Part shown: one piece after another, positions 44,775 to 54,288 of the stretch
Layout: each line of letters starts with the position of its first letter
Numbering within the stretch: position 1 is the stretch's first letter
NCBI GenBank assembly: GCA_019116285.1
Contig: DXBX01000032.1
Span: 21,191-85,190 of the forward strand
Reading direction: 5' to 3'
Source: Candidatus Bacteroides merdigallinarum
Lineage (GTDB): Bacteria; Bacteroidota; Bacteroidia; Bacteroidales; Bacteroidaceae
Length of the DNA: 64,000 nt
Translations under genes and position numbers: made by a program
The notes under the pieces: model-generated
Told to the model about the DNA's origin: nothing
The model's database searches: none
Seen by the model: the letters and a program-made list of their open reading frames with translations, nothing else

Positions 44775-44828
44775 GCCTTGTCGGTTGATATTGTTCTCAC
44801 AAAAGTTGGTCGTGTCAGAAAATATCCG

Positions 44829-44836
44829 TACTTTTG
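44829..44836 (+). promoter_or_regulatory. -7 element of the DUF4301 gene (TACTTTTG)
   Basis: TACTTTTG 36 bp before the start codon; a GTTG about 20 bp upstream may be the -33. Confidence 0.65.
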
Positions 44837-44871
44837 GGCAAAATTAAACCCATTAAAATTGATTGTACATC

Positions 44872-46389
44872 ATGATGACACAAGAAGACAAAGACTTGTT
44901 AGTCCAGAAAGGCATCTCCGAAGCGCAGATTGCCGAGCAACTGGCTTGTTTTGAGAAAGGCTTTCCTTATCTGAAACTCTATGCCGCCGCTTCCGTGGAC
45001 AATGGTATCCTGGCTCCTGACGCCGATGACCAGAAGAAGTATCTGGATGCGTGGGAGGCCTACACACAGACGGACAAGACCGTGGTGAAGTTCGTGCCTG
45101 CCTCGGGCGCTGCCAGCCGTATGTTCAAGAACATGTTCGAATTCCTCGGTGCGGACTATGACGTGCCTACTACGGATTTTGAGAAGAAGTTCTTCGACCG
45201 CATTACGGATTTCGCTTTCTACGAAGACCTGAACGCTGCTTGCCTGAAAGCGGAAGGCAAGGACATCCCGGCACTGGTGGCCGAGGGTAAGTACAAGGCT
45301 GTGGTGGCCGCCTTGCTTCAATCGGCCGGATTGAATTACGGCTCCCTGCCCAAAGGCTTGCTGAAGTTCCACAAGTATGAGGACGGCAACCGTACGCCGG
45401 TGGAAGAACATCTGGTGGAAGGTGCTCTCTACGCTGCCAACAAGAACGGCAAGGTGAACGTACACTTCACCGTCTCTCCCGAGCATCGCGCTTTTTTCAA
45501 AGCGTTGGTGGAAGAGAAAGCGGCCCTCTATGCCAAACGTTACGGCGTGGATTATAATATCTCCTTCTCCGAACAGAAGCCCAGCACGGACACCATCGCC
45601 GCCGACATGGACAACCAGCCCTTCCGCGACAATGGCAAGCTGCTCTTCCGTCCGGGTGGTCACGGTGCCTTGATTGAGAACCTGAACGACCTGGATGCCG
45701 ATGTCATCTTCATCAAGAACATCGACAACGTGGTGCCCGACAAGCTGAAGGGCGATACGGTGCTCTATAAGAAAGTGATTGCCGGCGTGCTGGTGGGCTT
45801 GCAGCAGCAGGCTTTTGCCTACCTCCAGTTGCTGGATAGCGGCAAGTACACGCACGAACAGATATTGGAAATCCTCCAGTTCCTCCAGAAGAAACTCTAT
45901 TGCAAGAATCCTGAGGTGAAGAACCTGGAAGACGCCGAGCTGGTCATCTACTTGAAGAAGAAACTGAACCGTCCGATGCGCGTCTGTGGCATGGTGAAGA
46001 ACGTGGGCGAGCCGGGTGGCGGTCCGTTCTTGGCTTACAACCCCGACGGAACCATCTCCTTGCAAATCCTGGAAAGCTCGCAGATTGACATGAACGATCC
46101 CGAGAAGAAGGAAATGTTCGAGAAGGGCACGCACTTCAATCCGGTAGATTTGGTTTGTGCCGTGCGCGACTACAAGGGTCACAAGTTCGACCTGACGAAG
46201 TACGTGGACAAGGCTACGGGCTTTATCTCGCGTAAGTCCAAGAACGGCAAGGATCTGAAGGCCCTCGAACTGCCGGGCTTGTGGAATGGTGCGATGAGTG
46301 ACTGGAATACCGTTTTTGTGGAAGTGCCTCTGAGCACCTTCAATCCGGTGAAGACTGTGAACGATCTGTTGCGTGAGCAGCATCAATAA
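44872..46389 (+). CDS. DUF4301 family protein
   Basis: Cytosolic protein of about 505 residues, recognised as the Bacteroidota DUF4301 family. KFVPASGAASRMFKNMFEFL near residue 75 resembles a nucleotidyltransferase-type glycine-rich loop. DADVIFIKNIDNVVPDKLKG and RVCGMVKNVGEPGGGPF are strongly conserved-looking segments, like sugar-nucleotide pyrophosphorylases. Function is unproved. The start may be 44872 or 44875. A terminator separates it from purT. Confidence 0.85.
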   Translation: MMTQEDKDLLVQKGISEAQIAEQLACFEKGFPYLKLYAAASVDNGILAPDADDQKKYLDAWEAYTQTDKTVVKFVPASGAASRMFKNMFEFLGADYDVPTTDFEKKFFDRITDFAFYEDLNAACLKAEGKDIPALVAEGKYKAVVAALLQSAGLNYGSLPKGLLKFHKYEDGNRTPVEEHLVEGALYAANKNGKVNVHFTVSPEHRAFFKALVEEKAALYAKRYGVDYNISFSEQKPSTDTIAADMDNQPFRDNGKLLFRPGGHGALIENLNDLDADVIFIKNIDNVVPDKLKGDTVLYKKVIAGVLVGLQQQAFAYLQLLDSGKYTHEQILEILQFLQKKLYCKNPEVKNLEDAELVIYLKKKLNRPMRVCGMVKNVGEPGGGPFLAYNPDGTISLQILESSQIDMNDPEKKEMFEKGTHFNPVDLVCAVRDYKGHKFDLTKYVDKATGFISRKSKNGKDLKALELPGLWNGAMSDWNTVFVEVPLSTFNPVKTVNDLLREQHQ

Positions 46390-46409
46390 TTGTATTGTAG
46401 TAAGGAGTG

Positions 46410-46448
46410 ACCGAAGGGGAGCGCATCCTCTTCGGTTGCTTTTGTTTT
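46410..46448 (+). terminator. Terminator after the DUF4301 gene
   Basis: ACCGAAGGGGA (46410-46420) pairs with TCCTCTTCGGT (46426-46436), with minor mismatches, and is followed by TGCTTTTGTTTT. purT begins 18 bp later, so partial readthrough is likely. Confidence 0.8.
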
Positions 46449-46466
46449 AATACCCCAAGTTTAAGA

Positions 46467-47633
46467 ATGAAGAAGATTTTGTTATTAGGTTCCGGTGAGT
46501 TGGGCAAGGAGTTCGTGATTGCCGCCCAGCGTTTGGGGCAGTATGTCATTGCCTGCGATTCGTATGCCGGTGCGCCCGCCATGCAGGTGGCCGACGAGTG
46601 TGAAGTGTTCAGTATGCTGGATGGGGATGCCCTGGAGCGTGCGGTGCGTAAGCATCAGCCCGACCTTATCGTGCCCGAGATAGAAGCCATCCGTACCGAG
46701 CGCCTCTACGAGTTCGAGCAGGAAGGCATCCAGGTGGTGCCCAGCGCCAAGGCTGTCAACTTCACTATGAACCGCAAGGCCATTCGCGACCTGGCTGCTA
46801 AGGAACTGGGACTGAAGACGGCCCGTTATTTCTATGCCAAGTCATTGGATGAACTGAAGGATGCCGCTGCCAAGATTGGCTTCCCGTGCGTGGTGAAGCC
46901 GTTGATGTCCTCCTCGGGCAAGGGTCAGTCCATCGTGAAGAGTCCTGACGAGTTGGAGCACGCCTGGGAGTACGGATGCAGTGGCAGCCGGGGCGACATC
47001 AAGGAGTTGATCGTGGAGGAATTTATCAAGTTTGACAGCGAGATAACCCTGCTGACGGTGACCCAAAAGAACGGCCCCACCTTGTTCTGTCCGCCCATCG
47101 GCCACGTGCAGAAGAACGGTGACTATCGGGAGAGTTTCCAGCCCGCCTATATCGACCCGGCCCATCTGAAGGAGGCACAGGACATGGCCGAGAAGGTTAC
47201 CCGTGCCCTGACCGGTGCCGGCATCTGGGGCGTGGAGTTCTTCCTCAGCCACGAGAACGGCGTGTACTTCTCCGAACTTTCGCCCCGTCCGCACGACACG
47301 GGTATGGTGACTCTGGCCGGGACGCAGAACCTGAACGAATTCGAACTTCATCTGCATGCGGTGTTGGGTCTGCCCATTCCTCACGTCAAGCTGGAGCGCA
47401 TGGGAGCCAGTGCGGTTATCCTCTCCGGCATCTCCAGTCAGGAGCAGCCCAACTACCGGGGCGTGGAGGAGGTGCTGAAGGAAGAAGACACCTACCTGCG
47501 CATCTTTGGCAAGCCCACCACGCGCGTCAACCGCCGTATGGGTGTTGTATTGTGTCATGCTCCCTTGGGCAGTGACCTCGATGCCCTGCGCGACAAGGCG
47601 AAGGCGTTGGCGGTCAAGGTGAAGGTTTGTTGA
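46467..47633 (+). CDS. purT: Formate-dependent phosphoribosylglycinamide formyltransferase
   Basis: Makes formyl-GAR from GAR, formate and ATP, bypassing 10-formyl-THF. From the ATG at 46467 it is 388 residues. A pre-ATP-grasp domain starts [20 protein letters not shown], and the ATP-grasp domain carries [11 protein letters not shown] and [20 protein letters not shown]. Both are PurT rather than PurK signatures. It is followed by a very strong hairpin. Confidence 0.97.
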   Translation: MKKILLLGSGELGKEFVIAAQRLGQYVIACDSYAGAPAMQVADECEVFSMLDGDALERAVRKHQPDLIVPEIEAIRTERLYEFEQEGIQVVPSAKAVNFTMNRKAIRDLAAKELGLKTARYFYAKSLDELKDAAAKIGFPCVVKPLMSSSGKGQSIVKSPDELEHAWEYGCSGSRGDIKELIVEEFIKFDSEITLLTVTQKNGPTLFCPPIGHVQKNGDYRESFQPAYIDPAHLKEAQDMAEKVTRALTGAGIWGVEFFLSHENGVYFSELSPRPHDTGMVTLAGTQNLNEFELHLHAVLGLPIPHVKLERMGASAVILSGISSQEQPNYRGVEEVLKEEDTYLRIFGKPTTRVNRRMGVVLCHAPLGSDLDALRDKAKALAVKVKVC

Positions 47634-47648
47634 CGTCAAAGCCTTGTT

Positions 47649-47700
47649 GAGGCAGCTAAAGTCCCTCTTTACGCCGCTAAAGAGGGACTTTAGCTGCCTC
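47649..47700 (+). terminator. Perfect 23-bp hairpin after purT
   Basis: 47649-47671 and 47678-47700 are perfect inverted repeats (GAGGCAGCTAAAGTCCC...) with a six-base loop. No T run follows; instead a third partial copy (AAATCCCTCTTTAGGG) begins at 47701. It may end purT transcription or protect its mRNA, or be a repeat-type palindrome. Confidence 0.75.
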
Positions 47701-47736
47701 AAATCCCTCTTTAGGGAAAAACAATATCTATTCCTT

Positions 47737-47767
47737 TTTGATATTCAAAAATCAATCCGTATCTTTG
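47737..47767 (+). promoter_or_regulatory. Promoter of the sulfatase-GH92 operon (TTTG-N19-TATCTTTG)
   Basis: TTTG 47737-47740, 19 bp, TATCTTTG 47760-47767, a full consensus match. The leader to the sulfatase ATG is about 107 nt, with no recognised motif. Confidence 0.9.
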
Positions 47768-47880
47768 CAGAAATCATCGACATTGGCAAGGGAGTGGCTT
47801 GTTTCGTCAGGTCTCTTCCACCTTTGTTAATCTTGCTGAGTTGATATGAAATTAATCACTTTATTAATAAATCAGTTTTT

Positions 47881-49461
47881 ATGAAACATTTGACCTCCGC
47901 GTACCTCTACCCCTTGACGGGAATGGCCGCCATTGCCTCGTTGGCTTCGTGTGCCGGCGAGAAAGAATCTGCCAAGCAATACAACATCGTGTACATCATG
48001 ACCGACGACCATACAGCCCAGATGATGAGCTGTTATGGCGGTTTGATTGAGACTCCCAATCTGGATCGTATTGCCAATGACGGTGTTATCTTCATCAATA
48101 GTTTCGTGGCCAATTCGTTGAGCGGTCCCAGCCGTGCCTGTATGTTGACGGGCAAGCATAGCCATGCCAACGGCTTCACGGACAATACGACCTGCGTGTT
48201 CGACGGCTCCCAGCAGACTATGCCCAAGTTGCTTCGCCAGGCGGGATATCAGACAGCCCTCATCGGCAAATGGCATTTGATAAGCCTGCCCACGGGCTTT
48301 GACCATTGGGAAATCCTGCCGGGTCAGGGTGATTACTACAATCCGTCTTTCATCACCATGAACAATGATACCGTGGTCGAGAAAGGCTATCTGACAAACT
48401 TGATTACGGACAAGAGCATCGATTGGATGGAAAACCAGCGCGACAAAGACAAGCCTTTCTGCCTCTTCATCCATCACAAGGCCATCCATCGCAACTGGTT
48501 GCCCGAATTGAAGTATCTGAACTTGTACGAGGACAAGACATTCCCCCTGCCCGAGAATTTCTATGACGACTATGAGGGACGTCCTGCCGCTGCTGCACAA
48601 GAGATGAGCATCTTCGAGGACATGGACCTCATCTATGATAACAAAATGTGGAAGGCTGACGTGGAGACTCCTTTGAAGTCCACCTACGAGGCATTCGTCG
48701 GCCGTCTGAGCCCCGAAGAGCGCAAGGTGTACGATGACTTCTACCAGCCGATTATCGATGATTTCTACAAGAAGAATCCGAAAGGCAAGGAACTTGCCGA
48801 ATGGAAATACCAACGTTACATGCGCGACTATGCCAAGGTGGTGAAGTCGTTGGATGACAATGTAGGCCGCGTATTGGATTACCTGAAGGAGAAAGGCATG
48901 CTGGACAACACGCTGGTGGTATATACCTCTGACCAAGGTTTCTACATGGGTGAGCACGGATGGTTCGACAAGCGTTTCATGTACGAGGAATCCATGCATA
49001 CGCCGCTCATCATGCACCTGCCGAAGGGTTTCAATGCCAAGGGCGAAATCCCGCAGATGGTGCAGAACATCGACTATGCGCCCACCTTCCTCGACCTGGC
49101 CGGTGCACCGATACCCGAAGACATCCAGGGTGTATCCCTCCTGCCTTTGCTGAAGGGTGAGAAGCCTGCTGACTGGCGCAAGTCGCTCTATTATCACTTC
49201 TATGAGTATCCTGCCGAGCACATGGTGAAGCGTCATTATGGCGTGCGCACCGAGCGTTATAAGTTGATTCACTTCTACAACGACATCGATGAGTGGGAAT
49301 TGTATGACCTGCAGGAAGATCCGCGTGAAATGAACAATCTCTATGGCAAGCCCGGTTATGAGAAGATAACGGAAGACATGATGAACGAGCTTCACAAGCT
49401 CCAGACTCAATACCAGGATCCGATAGAGGAGAAGCTGAAGGCTGAAAAAGCGCAGAAATAA
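47881..49461 (+). CDS. S1-family sulfatase, serine type, lipoprotein
   Basis: The protein has 526 residues with a lipoprotein signal ending LASC (Cys24). The formylglycine signature SGPSRACMLTG starts at Ser81, so a radical SAM anaerobic maturase must convert the serine; none is in the window. Asp42-Asp43 (TDDH) and the late DQGFYMGEHGW segment bind calcium. The sequence resembles N-acetylglucosamine-6-sulfatase-like S1 enzymes. Together with two GH92 genes it suggests removal of sulfate from host N-glycan or mucin chains; the exact substrate is inferred. Confidence 0.9.
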   Translation: MKHLTSAYLYPLTGMAAIASLASCAGEKESAKQYNIVYIMTDDHTAQMMSCYGGLIETPNLDRIANDGVIFINSFVANSLSGPSRACMLTGKHSHANGFTDNTTCVFDGSQQTMPKLLRQAGYQTALIGKWHLISLPTGFDHWEILPGQGDYYNPSFITMNNDTVVEKGYLTNLITDKSIDWMENQRDKDKPFCLFIHHKAIHRNWLPELKYLNLYEDKTFPLPENFYDDYEGRPAAAAQEMSIFEDMDLIYDNKMWKADVETPLKSTYEAFVGRLSPEERKVYDDFYQPIIDDFYKKNPKGKELAEWKYQRYMRDYAKVVKSLDDNVGRVLDYLKEKGMLDNTLVVYTSDQGFYMGEHGWFDKRFMYEESMHTPLIMHLPKGFNAKGEIPQMVQNIDYAPTFLDLAGAPIPEDIQGVSLLPLLKGEKPADWRKSLYYHFYEYPAEHMVKRHYGVRTERYKLIHFYNDIDEWELYDLQEDPREMNNLYGKPGYEKITEDMMNELHKLQTQYQDPIEEKLKAEKAQK

Positions 49462-49497
49462 GAAGGTATTGACCTTTTGAAGACTTTCTCTTGCGGA

Positions 49498-49530
49498 GAG
49501 GGCGGCAATCTTTTGAAAAGCGCCGCCCTC
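49498..49530 (+). repeat. GC-rich hairpin between sulfatase and first GH92
   Basis: GAGGGCGGC and GCCGCCCTC form a perfect 9-bp stem with a 15-base loop, 36 bp past the sulfatase stop. With no T run it is more likely an mRNA-stabilising or processing hairpin than a terminator. Confidence 0.6.
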
Positions 49531-49579
49531 CTCCCAAGAAAGGGTTAAGCAGAAGTCCAACGGTGAATAGCAAATGATT

Positions 49580-51865
49580 ATGAAACAAAGAAAGACGATA
49601 CTTTTAGGTGTGTTGGCCGTGGCTTTGGCCGGATGCGGCACGGCTACGGTGGAAAAGGATTATACCCAATACGTCAATCCGTTCATTGGTACGGGTGGCC
49701 ACGGGCATACCTATCCGGGTGCCATCGTGCCCAACGGGATGATTCATCCCAGCCCCGACACGCGTTTCTATGAGTGGGATGCCTGTGCGGGCTATTATTA
49801 TCCGGATTCTACCATCAACGGATTCTCGCACACGCACCTCAGCGGTACGGGATGCAGTGATTATGGCGACGTTTTGCTGATGCCCACTGTGGGTGAGCAA
49901 CAGCTGGAAGGAGAGACGGGCAACAAGCAGATATTACCCTATGCCTCGTCTTTCTCCCATGAGAATGAGACGGCCACGCCCGGATATTACTCCGTATTCT
50001 TGGATCGCTACGGCGTGAAGGCGGAGCTGACCGCCACCAAGCGTGCAGCCCTGCATCGCTATACCTTCCCCGAGAGTCAGGAAGCCGGGTTTATCCTCGA
50101 CTTGGATTATAGCATCCAGTTCTTGAACCAGCGTAATCGCGCCTTGACCCTCGAACAGGTGAACGACTCCACCTTGCGTGGCTACAAGTACACCAGCGGC
50201 TGGGCCTGGCAGCAGGATGAATACTTCTATGCCGTTTTCTCCAAGCCGTTCACGTGTACGATTCTCTCGGATTCGGTGAAGCAGAAGAACGGGAAGATGG
50301 CTCCCGGACGTTGCAAGGCCTTGTTGAAGTTCAAGACGCAGAAAGACGAGCAGGTGCTGGTGAAGGTGGCACTCTCAGCCGTAGATGCGGAGGGTGCCCG
50401 CAAGAATCTGGCGGAAATACCCGGTTGGGATTTCGACGGCGTCAGAGAGCAAGCGCGCCAGGCTTGGAATGGCTGGCTCTCCAAAATTGATGTGGAGACA
50501 CAAGACGAGGAGCAGAAGCGCATCTTCTATACGGCGCTCTATCATACGGCTGTATCGCCCGCCCTCTTCACGGATGCCGACGGACGCTACCGCAGTATGG
50601 ATCGGGAAATCCGCACCGCATCGGCCGACAAACCGATGTTCACGGTCTTCTCTTTGTGGGATACCTTCCGTGCCCTGCATCCGTTGATGACCATCCTCGA
50701 CCCGCAGCAGAATTCCTTGTACATCCAGACCTTGTTGCGCCAATACCAGGAGGGAGGCATTCTCCCGATGTGGGAGTTGGCGGGCAACTATACGGGTACG
50801 ATGATTGGCTACAATGCCGTGCCTGTCATTGTGGATGCCTACATGAAGGGCGACCGGAGTTTTGATGCAAATCTGGCCCTGAAGGCTTGTTTGCGTAGCG
50901 CAGAGTATGATACGATAGCCCCCGTGGCCACGACGGGTTATCTTTTGCACAATGCGCTGATGCCTATCTCGAAGTATTATAAGAACAAGATTGGGTATAT
51001 TCCTTGCGACAAGGAGCTGGAATCCGTGGCCAAGGGCTTGGAGTATGCGTATGCCGATTGGTGCATCAGCCGGTTGGCAGGTGCCTTGGGCGATACCGAC
51101 ACGCAGCGTTTGTATGAGGAGCGTGGACAGAACTACCGCAATTATTACGACGCCTCTACGGGATTTATGCGCGGCAAAGACCTGAAAGGTGAATGGCGCA
51201 CGCCTTTCAATCCCAATGCCAGCAATCACCGCGTGGATGACTATTGTGAGGGCAATGCCTGGCAGTGGACATGGTTCGTGCCCCATGACATTGAAGGGCT
51301 GGCCGACCTGATGGGTGGCCGCGAAGCGATGCTGGCTCGTCTGGATACGTTGTTTACGACGGATGCCAAGCTGGAGGGCGAACAGATTTCGGCCGATATC
51401 ACCGGACTTATCGGACAATATGCGCATGGCAACGAGCCGAGCCACCATATTATCTATATGTATAACACCTTGGGACAGCCATGGAAGGCGCAGGAATTGA
51501 TAGACGAGGTGCTCCGCACGCAATACTTTGATGCACCGGATGGCCTTTCGGGCAATGAAGATTGCGGGCAGATGTCGGCTTGGTACATCCTCAATGCCAT
51601 GGGCTTTTACCAGCCTTGTCCGGGCAAGCCGGTGTATAGCATCGGTCGCCCGTTGTTTGATGCTGTGTCCATCCAGTTGCCCGGAGGCAAGACCTTCCGC
51701 ATCACTGCGACGAACAATGCCCCGCAAAACAAGTATATTCAGTCGGCCATGTTGAACGGGACTCCGTTGGATACGCCTTTCTTTGACCATGACACGTTGA
51801 TGAAGGGTGGTACGCTGGAGTTCACCATGACGGACAAGCCGACGGAATGGGGAACAGGTGAATAA
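49580..51865 (+). CDS. GH92 alpha-mannosidase, lipoprotein (first of two)
   Basis: Calcium-dependent exo-alpha-mannosidase family, about 761 residues, with signal MKQRKTILLGVLAVALAGC. N-terminal beta domain: VNPFIGTGGHGHTYPGA, GFSHTHLSGTGC. Catalytic (alpha/alpha)6 domain: PMFTVFSLWDTFRALHPL, the general-acid Glu at about 557 in CEGNAWQWTWFVPHD, HGNEPSHHIIYMYN and GNEDCGQMSAWYI with the base acidic pair. The HGNEPSHH segment is like that of characterised alpha-1,2-acting GH92 enzymes. It lies 21 bp before a second, differently specialised GH92. Confidence 0.93.
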   Translation: MKQRKTILLGVLAVALAGCGTATVEKDYTQYVNPFIGTGGHGHTYPGAIVPNGMIHPSPDTRFYEWDACAGYYYPDSTINGFSHTHLSGTGCSDYGDVLLMPTVGEQQLEGETGNKQILPYASSFSHENETATPGYYSVFLDRYGVKAELTATKRAALHRYTFPESQEAGFILDLDYSIQFLNQRNRALTLEQVNDSTLRGYKYTSGWAWQQDEYFYAVFSKPFTCTILSDSVKQKNGKMAPGRCKALLKFKTQKDEQVLVKVALSAVDAEGARKNLAEIPGWDFDGVREQARQAWNGWLSKIDVETQDEEQKRIFYTALYHTAVSPALFTDADGRYRSMDREIRTASADKPMFTVFSLWDTFRALHPLMTILDPQQNSLYIQTLLRQYQEGGILPMWELAGNYTGTMIGYNAVPVIVDAYMKGDRSFDANLALKACLRSAEYDTIAPVATTGYLLHNALMPISKYYKNKIGYIPCDKELESVAKGLEYAYADWCISRLAGALGDTDTQRLYEERGQNYRNYYDASTGFMRGKDLKGEWRTPFNPNASNHRVDDYCEGNAWQWTWFVPHDIEGLADLMGGREAMLARLDTLFTTDAKLEGEQISADITGLIGQYAHGNEPSHHIIYMYNTLGQPWKAQELIDEVLRTQYFDAPDGLSGNEDCGQMSAWYILNAMGFYQPCPGKPVYSIGRPLFDAVSIQLPGGKTFRITATNNAPQNKYIQSAMLNGTPLDTPFFDHDTLMKGGTLEFTMTDKPTEWGTGE

Positions 51866-51886
51866 TTATCATTTACTTTTGTGCTT

Positions 51887-54163
51887 ATGATGCATTTGAT
51901 GAAAAACAGTTGCTTGGGCGGCCTGCTGGCCGTCCTGGCCATTCTTCCCACGACGGGGAAGGCAGACACCGGACAAGAGCCGGTGGATTATGTGAATCCC
52001 TTTGTCGGTACCACTAATTATGGTACGACCAATCCCGGTGCCTTGTGCCCGCAGGGTATGATGTCTGTCGTTCCCTTCAACGTGATGGGCGGAGGAGAAG
52101 GCAACCGCGATAAAGACAAGACTTGGTGGTCCACCCCTTATGAGTACAAGAACACCTACTTTACCGGCTATGCCCATGGCAGCTTGAGTGGCGTGGGTTG
52201 TCCGGAGCTGGGTTCCCTGCTGCTGATGCCTACGGCAGGTCCCTTGGAGGTGGATTACTTGAAATACGGCAGTTCCTACAAGGATGAGAAAGCCACGCCG
52301 GGCTATTACTCCAATCGCCTGGTCAAGTATGACATCCTGACGGAGGTGACCGCCACACCCCGCACGGGACGTGCCCGCTTCACCTTCAAGGCCGGGCAAG
52401 GCAACATCCTGTTGAACCTGGGCGAAGGCCTGACGAACGAGACGGGTGCCACGGTGCGTTTCGTCAATGAGTGCGAGATAGAAGGCACCAAGCTGCTGGG
52501 TACTTTCTGCTACAATCCGCAAGCTGTCTTTCCCATCTATTTCGTGATGCGTCTCAACAAGACGCCGAAGTCTTCCGGATACTGGAAGCAGATGCGTCCG
52601 ATGCAGGTGGAGGCGCAATGGGATTCCACGGCAGGCACCAAGAAAATCTACACCAATTACAGGCGCGAAATCAGCGGAGACGATGTGGGCGTGTGGTTCA
52701 CATATGATACCGCAGAGGGCGAGCAGGTGGAGGTCAGCATGGGCATTTCCTTTGTCAGCATCGAGAATGCCCGTATGAATCTGGACGCAGAGCAGGAAGG
52801 CAAATCCTTTGAGGATATTCGCCTGGCGGCCCGCAAGGCCTGGAATGATGATTTGAGTCGCATACAGGTGGAGGGAGGTACGGACGAGCAGAAGCACGTC
52901 TTCTACACCGCCTTTTATCATCTGTTGATTCATCCCAACATCCTGAACGACGTCAACGGACAGTATCCCGCCATGGAGTCCGACCAGATCCTGACCACCA
53001 AGGGCAACCGCTATACGGTGTTTTCCTTGTGGGATACCTACCGCAACGTGCATCAGCTGATGACCTTGCTTTTCCCCGACCGTCAGATGGATATGGTGAA
53101 TACGATGCTGGGTATGTATCGTGAGCACGGCTGGTTGCCTAAGTGGGAACTTTACGGGCGCGAGACATTGACCATGGAGGGAGACCCCTCTATCCCTATC
53201 ATTGTGGATACGTGGTTCAAGGGCTTGCGTGATTTTGATGTCAATCTGGCTTACGAAGCCATGTATAAGTCGGCTACGCTGCCCGGTGCGGACAATCTGA
53301 TGCGTCCCGATGCCGATGATTACTATAGCCTGGGTTATGTGCCTATTCGTGCGAAGAATGACAACTCCGTCTCTCATGCCTTGGAGTATTACATTGCCGA
53401 CTATGCTCTGTCCCGCTTTGCCGATGCATTGGGTAAGAAGGATGATGCCAAGTTGTTCTACAAACGTTCGTTGGGTTATAAGAATTACTATTGTCCGGAG
53501 TTTGGAACGTTCCGTCCCAAACTGCCTGACGGTACGTTCTATTCGCCTTTCGACCCGATGCAGGGTGCCAACTTCGAAGAGAATCCCGGCTTCCACGAGG
53601 GCAATGCTTGGAATTACACGTTCTACGTTCCTCACGATGTCAAGGGGCTTGCCCGTCTGATGGGTGGGCGCAAAGCATTCGTCAACAAGTTGCAATCCGT
53701 CTTTGATAACGGCCGCTATGATCCCGCCAATGAGCCGGACATTGCCTATCCCTACTTGTTCAGCTATTTCCCCGGTGAGGAATGGCGTACGCAGGAGTTG
53801 GTTCCCCGGTTGGTGAATGCTCATTTCAAGAATGCGCCGAACGGCATTCCCGGCAATGACGATACGGGCACGATGTCTGCCTGGGCCATCTTCAGCATGA
53901 TAGGTTTCTATCCGGATTGTCCGGGTGTGCCGGAGTACACGTTGACTACGCCCATGTTCGACAAGGTGACGATCAAGCTTGACCCGCGTTACTACAAGGA
54001 GTCCGAGCTGGTCATTACGGCCCATAAGCCGGCCGGCGGAAGTGCTGCCTCCTACATTGGTGAGGTGAAGTTGGGCGACAAGAAGCATCGGGGTTTCCGT
54101 ATCACGCATGACGAGTTGATACATGCCCATACGCTGGATTTCTATCTGACAAACGATAAATAG
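51887..54163 (+). CDS. GH92 alpha-mannosidase (second, different active-site variants)
   Basis: About 758 residues with a cleavable signal (cut near PTTGKA). It has the GH92 landmarks VNPFVGTTNYGTTNPGAL, TVFSLWDTYRNVHQLMTL and the general-acid Glu near 571 in HEGNAWNYTFYVPHD. At positions that contact the leaving-group sugar it reads ANEPDIAYPYLF and GNDDTGTMSAWAIF instead of GNEPSHH and GNEDCGQ, so another linkage is likely. The start is taken as 51887; a GTG at 51881 and later ATGs are alternatives. A strong terminator follows. Confidence 0.93.
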   Translation: MMHLMKNSCLGGLLAVLAILPTTGKADTGQEPVDYVNPFVGTTNYGTTNPGALCPQGMMSVVPFNVMGGGEGNRDKDKTWWSTPYEYKNTYFTGYAHGSLSGVGCPELGSLLLMPTAGPLEVDYLKYGSSYKDEKATPGYYSNRLVKYDILTEVTATPRTGRARFTFKAGQGNILLNLGEGLTNETGATVRFVNECEIEGTKLLGTFCYNPQAVFPIYFVMRLNKTPKSSGYWKQMRPMQVEAQWDSTAGTKKIYTNYRREISGDDVGVWFTYDTAEGEQVEVSMGISFVSIENARMNLDAEQEGKSFEDIRLAARKAWNDDLSRIQVEGGTDEQKHVFYTAFYHLLIHPNILNDVNGQYPAMESDQILTTKGNRYTVFSLWDTYRNVHQLMTLLFPDRQMDMVNTMLGMYREHGWLPKWELYGRETLTMEGDPSIPIIVDTWFKGLRDFDVNLAYEAMYKSATLPGADNLMRPDADDYYSLGYVPIRAKNDNSVSHALEYYIADYALSRFADALGKKDDAKLFYKRSLGYKNYYCPEFGTFRPKLPDGTFYSPFDPMQGANFEENPGFHEGNAWNYTFYVPHDVKGLARLMGGRKAFVNKLQSVFDNGRYDPANEPDIAYPYLFSYFPGEEWRTQELVPRLVNAHFKNAPNGIPGNDDTGTMSAWAIFSMIGFYPDCPGVPEYTLTTPMFDKVTIKLDPRYYKESELVITAHKPAGGSAASYIGEVKLGDKKHRGFRITHDELIHAHTLDFYLTNDK

Positions 54164-54193
54164 TTCATTTTTATTTTTGATAAGTGTGGTAAG

Positions 54194-54238
54194 AATGCCT
54201 GTACCTTGGCGAAGACTAGGGTACAGGCATTTACTTTG
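54194..54238 (+). terminator. Terminator of the sulfatase-GH92 operon
   Basis: AATGCCTGTACC (54194-54205) pairs perfectly with GGTACAGGCATT (54220-54231), followed by TACTTTG. Confidence 0.88.
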
Positions 54239-54287
54239 ACAGATAAATTTGAAAACAAAACATCAGAACCCTTAGAAATTTATCTGT
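54239..54287. repeat. 12-bp perfect inverted repeat just before the integrase start
   Basis: ACAGATAAATTT (54239-54250) and AAATTTATCTGT (54276-54287) flank 25 bp. The right arm ends 1 bp before the integrase ATG. It could be an operator, a leader hairpin covering the start, or a recombinase site; spacing is too short for ordinary inversion. Confidence 0.85.
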
Positions 54288-54288
54288 T

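Noticed and set aside
51874..51881. TACTTTTG before the second GH92 gene as an internal promoter
   Set aside because: Only 5 bp from the start codon, no -33, and the gene follows its neighbour by 21 bp; probably chance.
51869..54130. 753-codon minus-strand frame across the second GH92 gene
   Set aside because: Shadow of an unambiguous GH92 coding sequence.
54239..54287. 12-bp inverted repeat as an invertible segment
   Set aside because: 25 bp between arms is too short for inversion by a tyrosine recombinase; operator or hairpin preferred.
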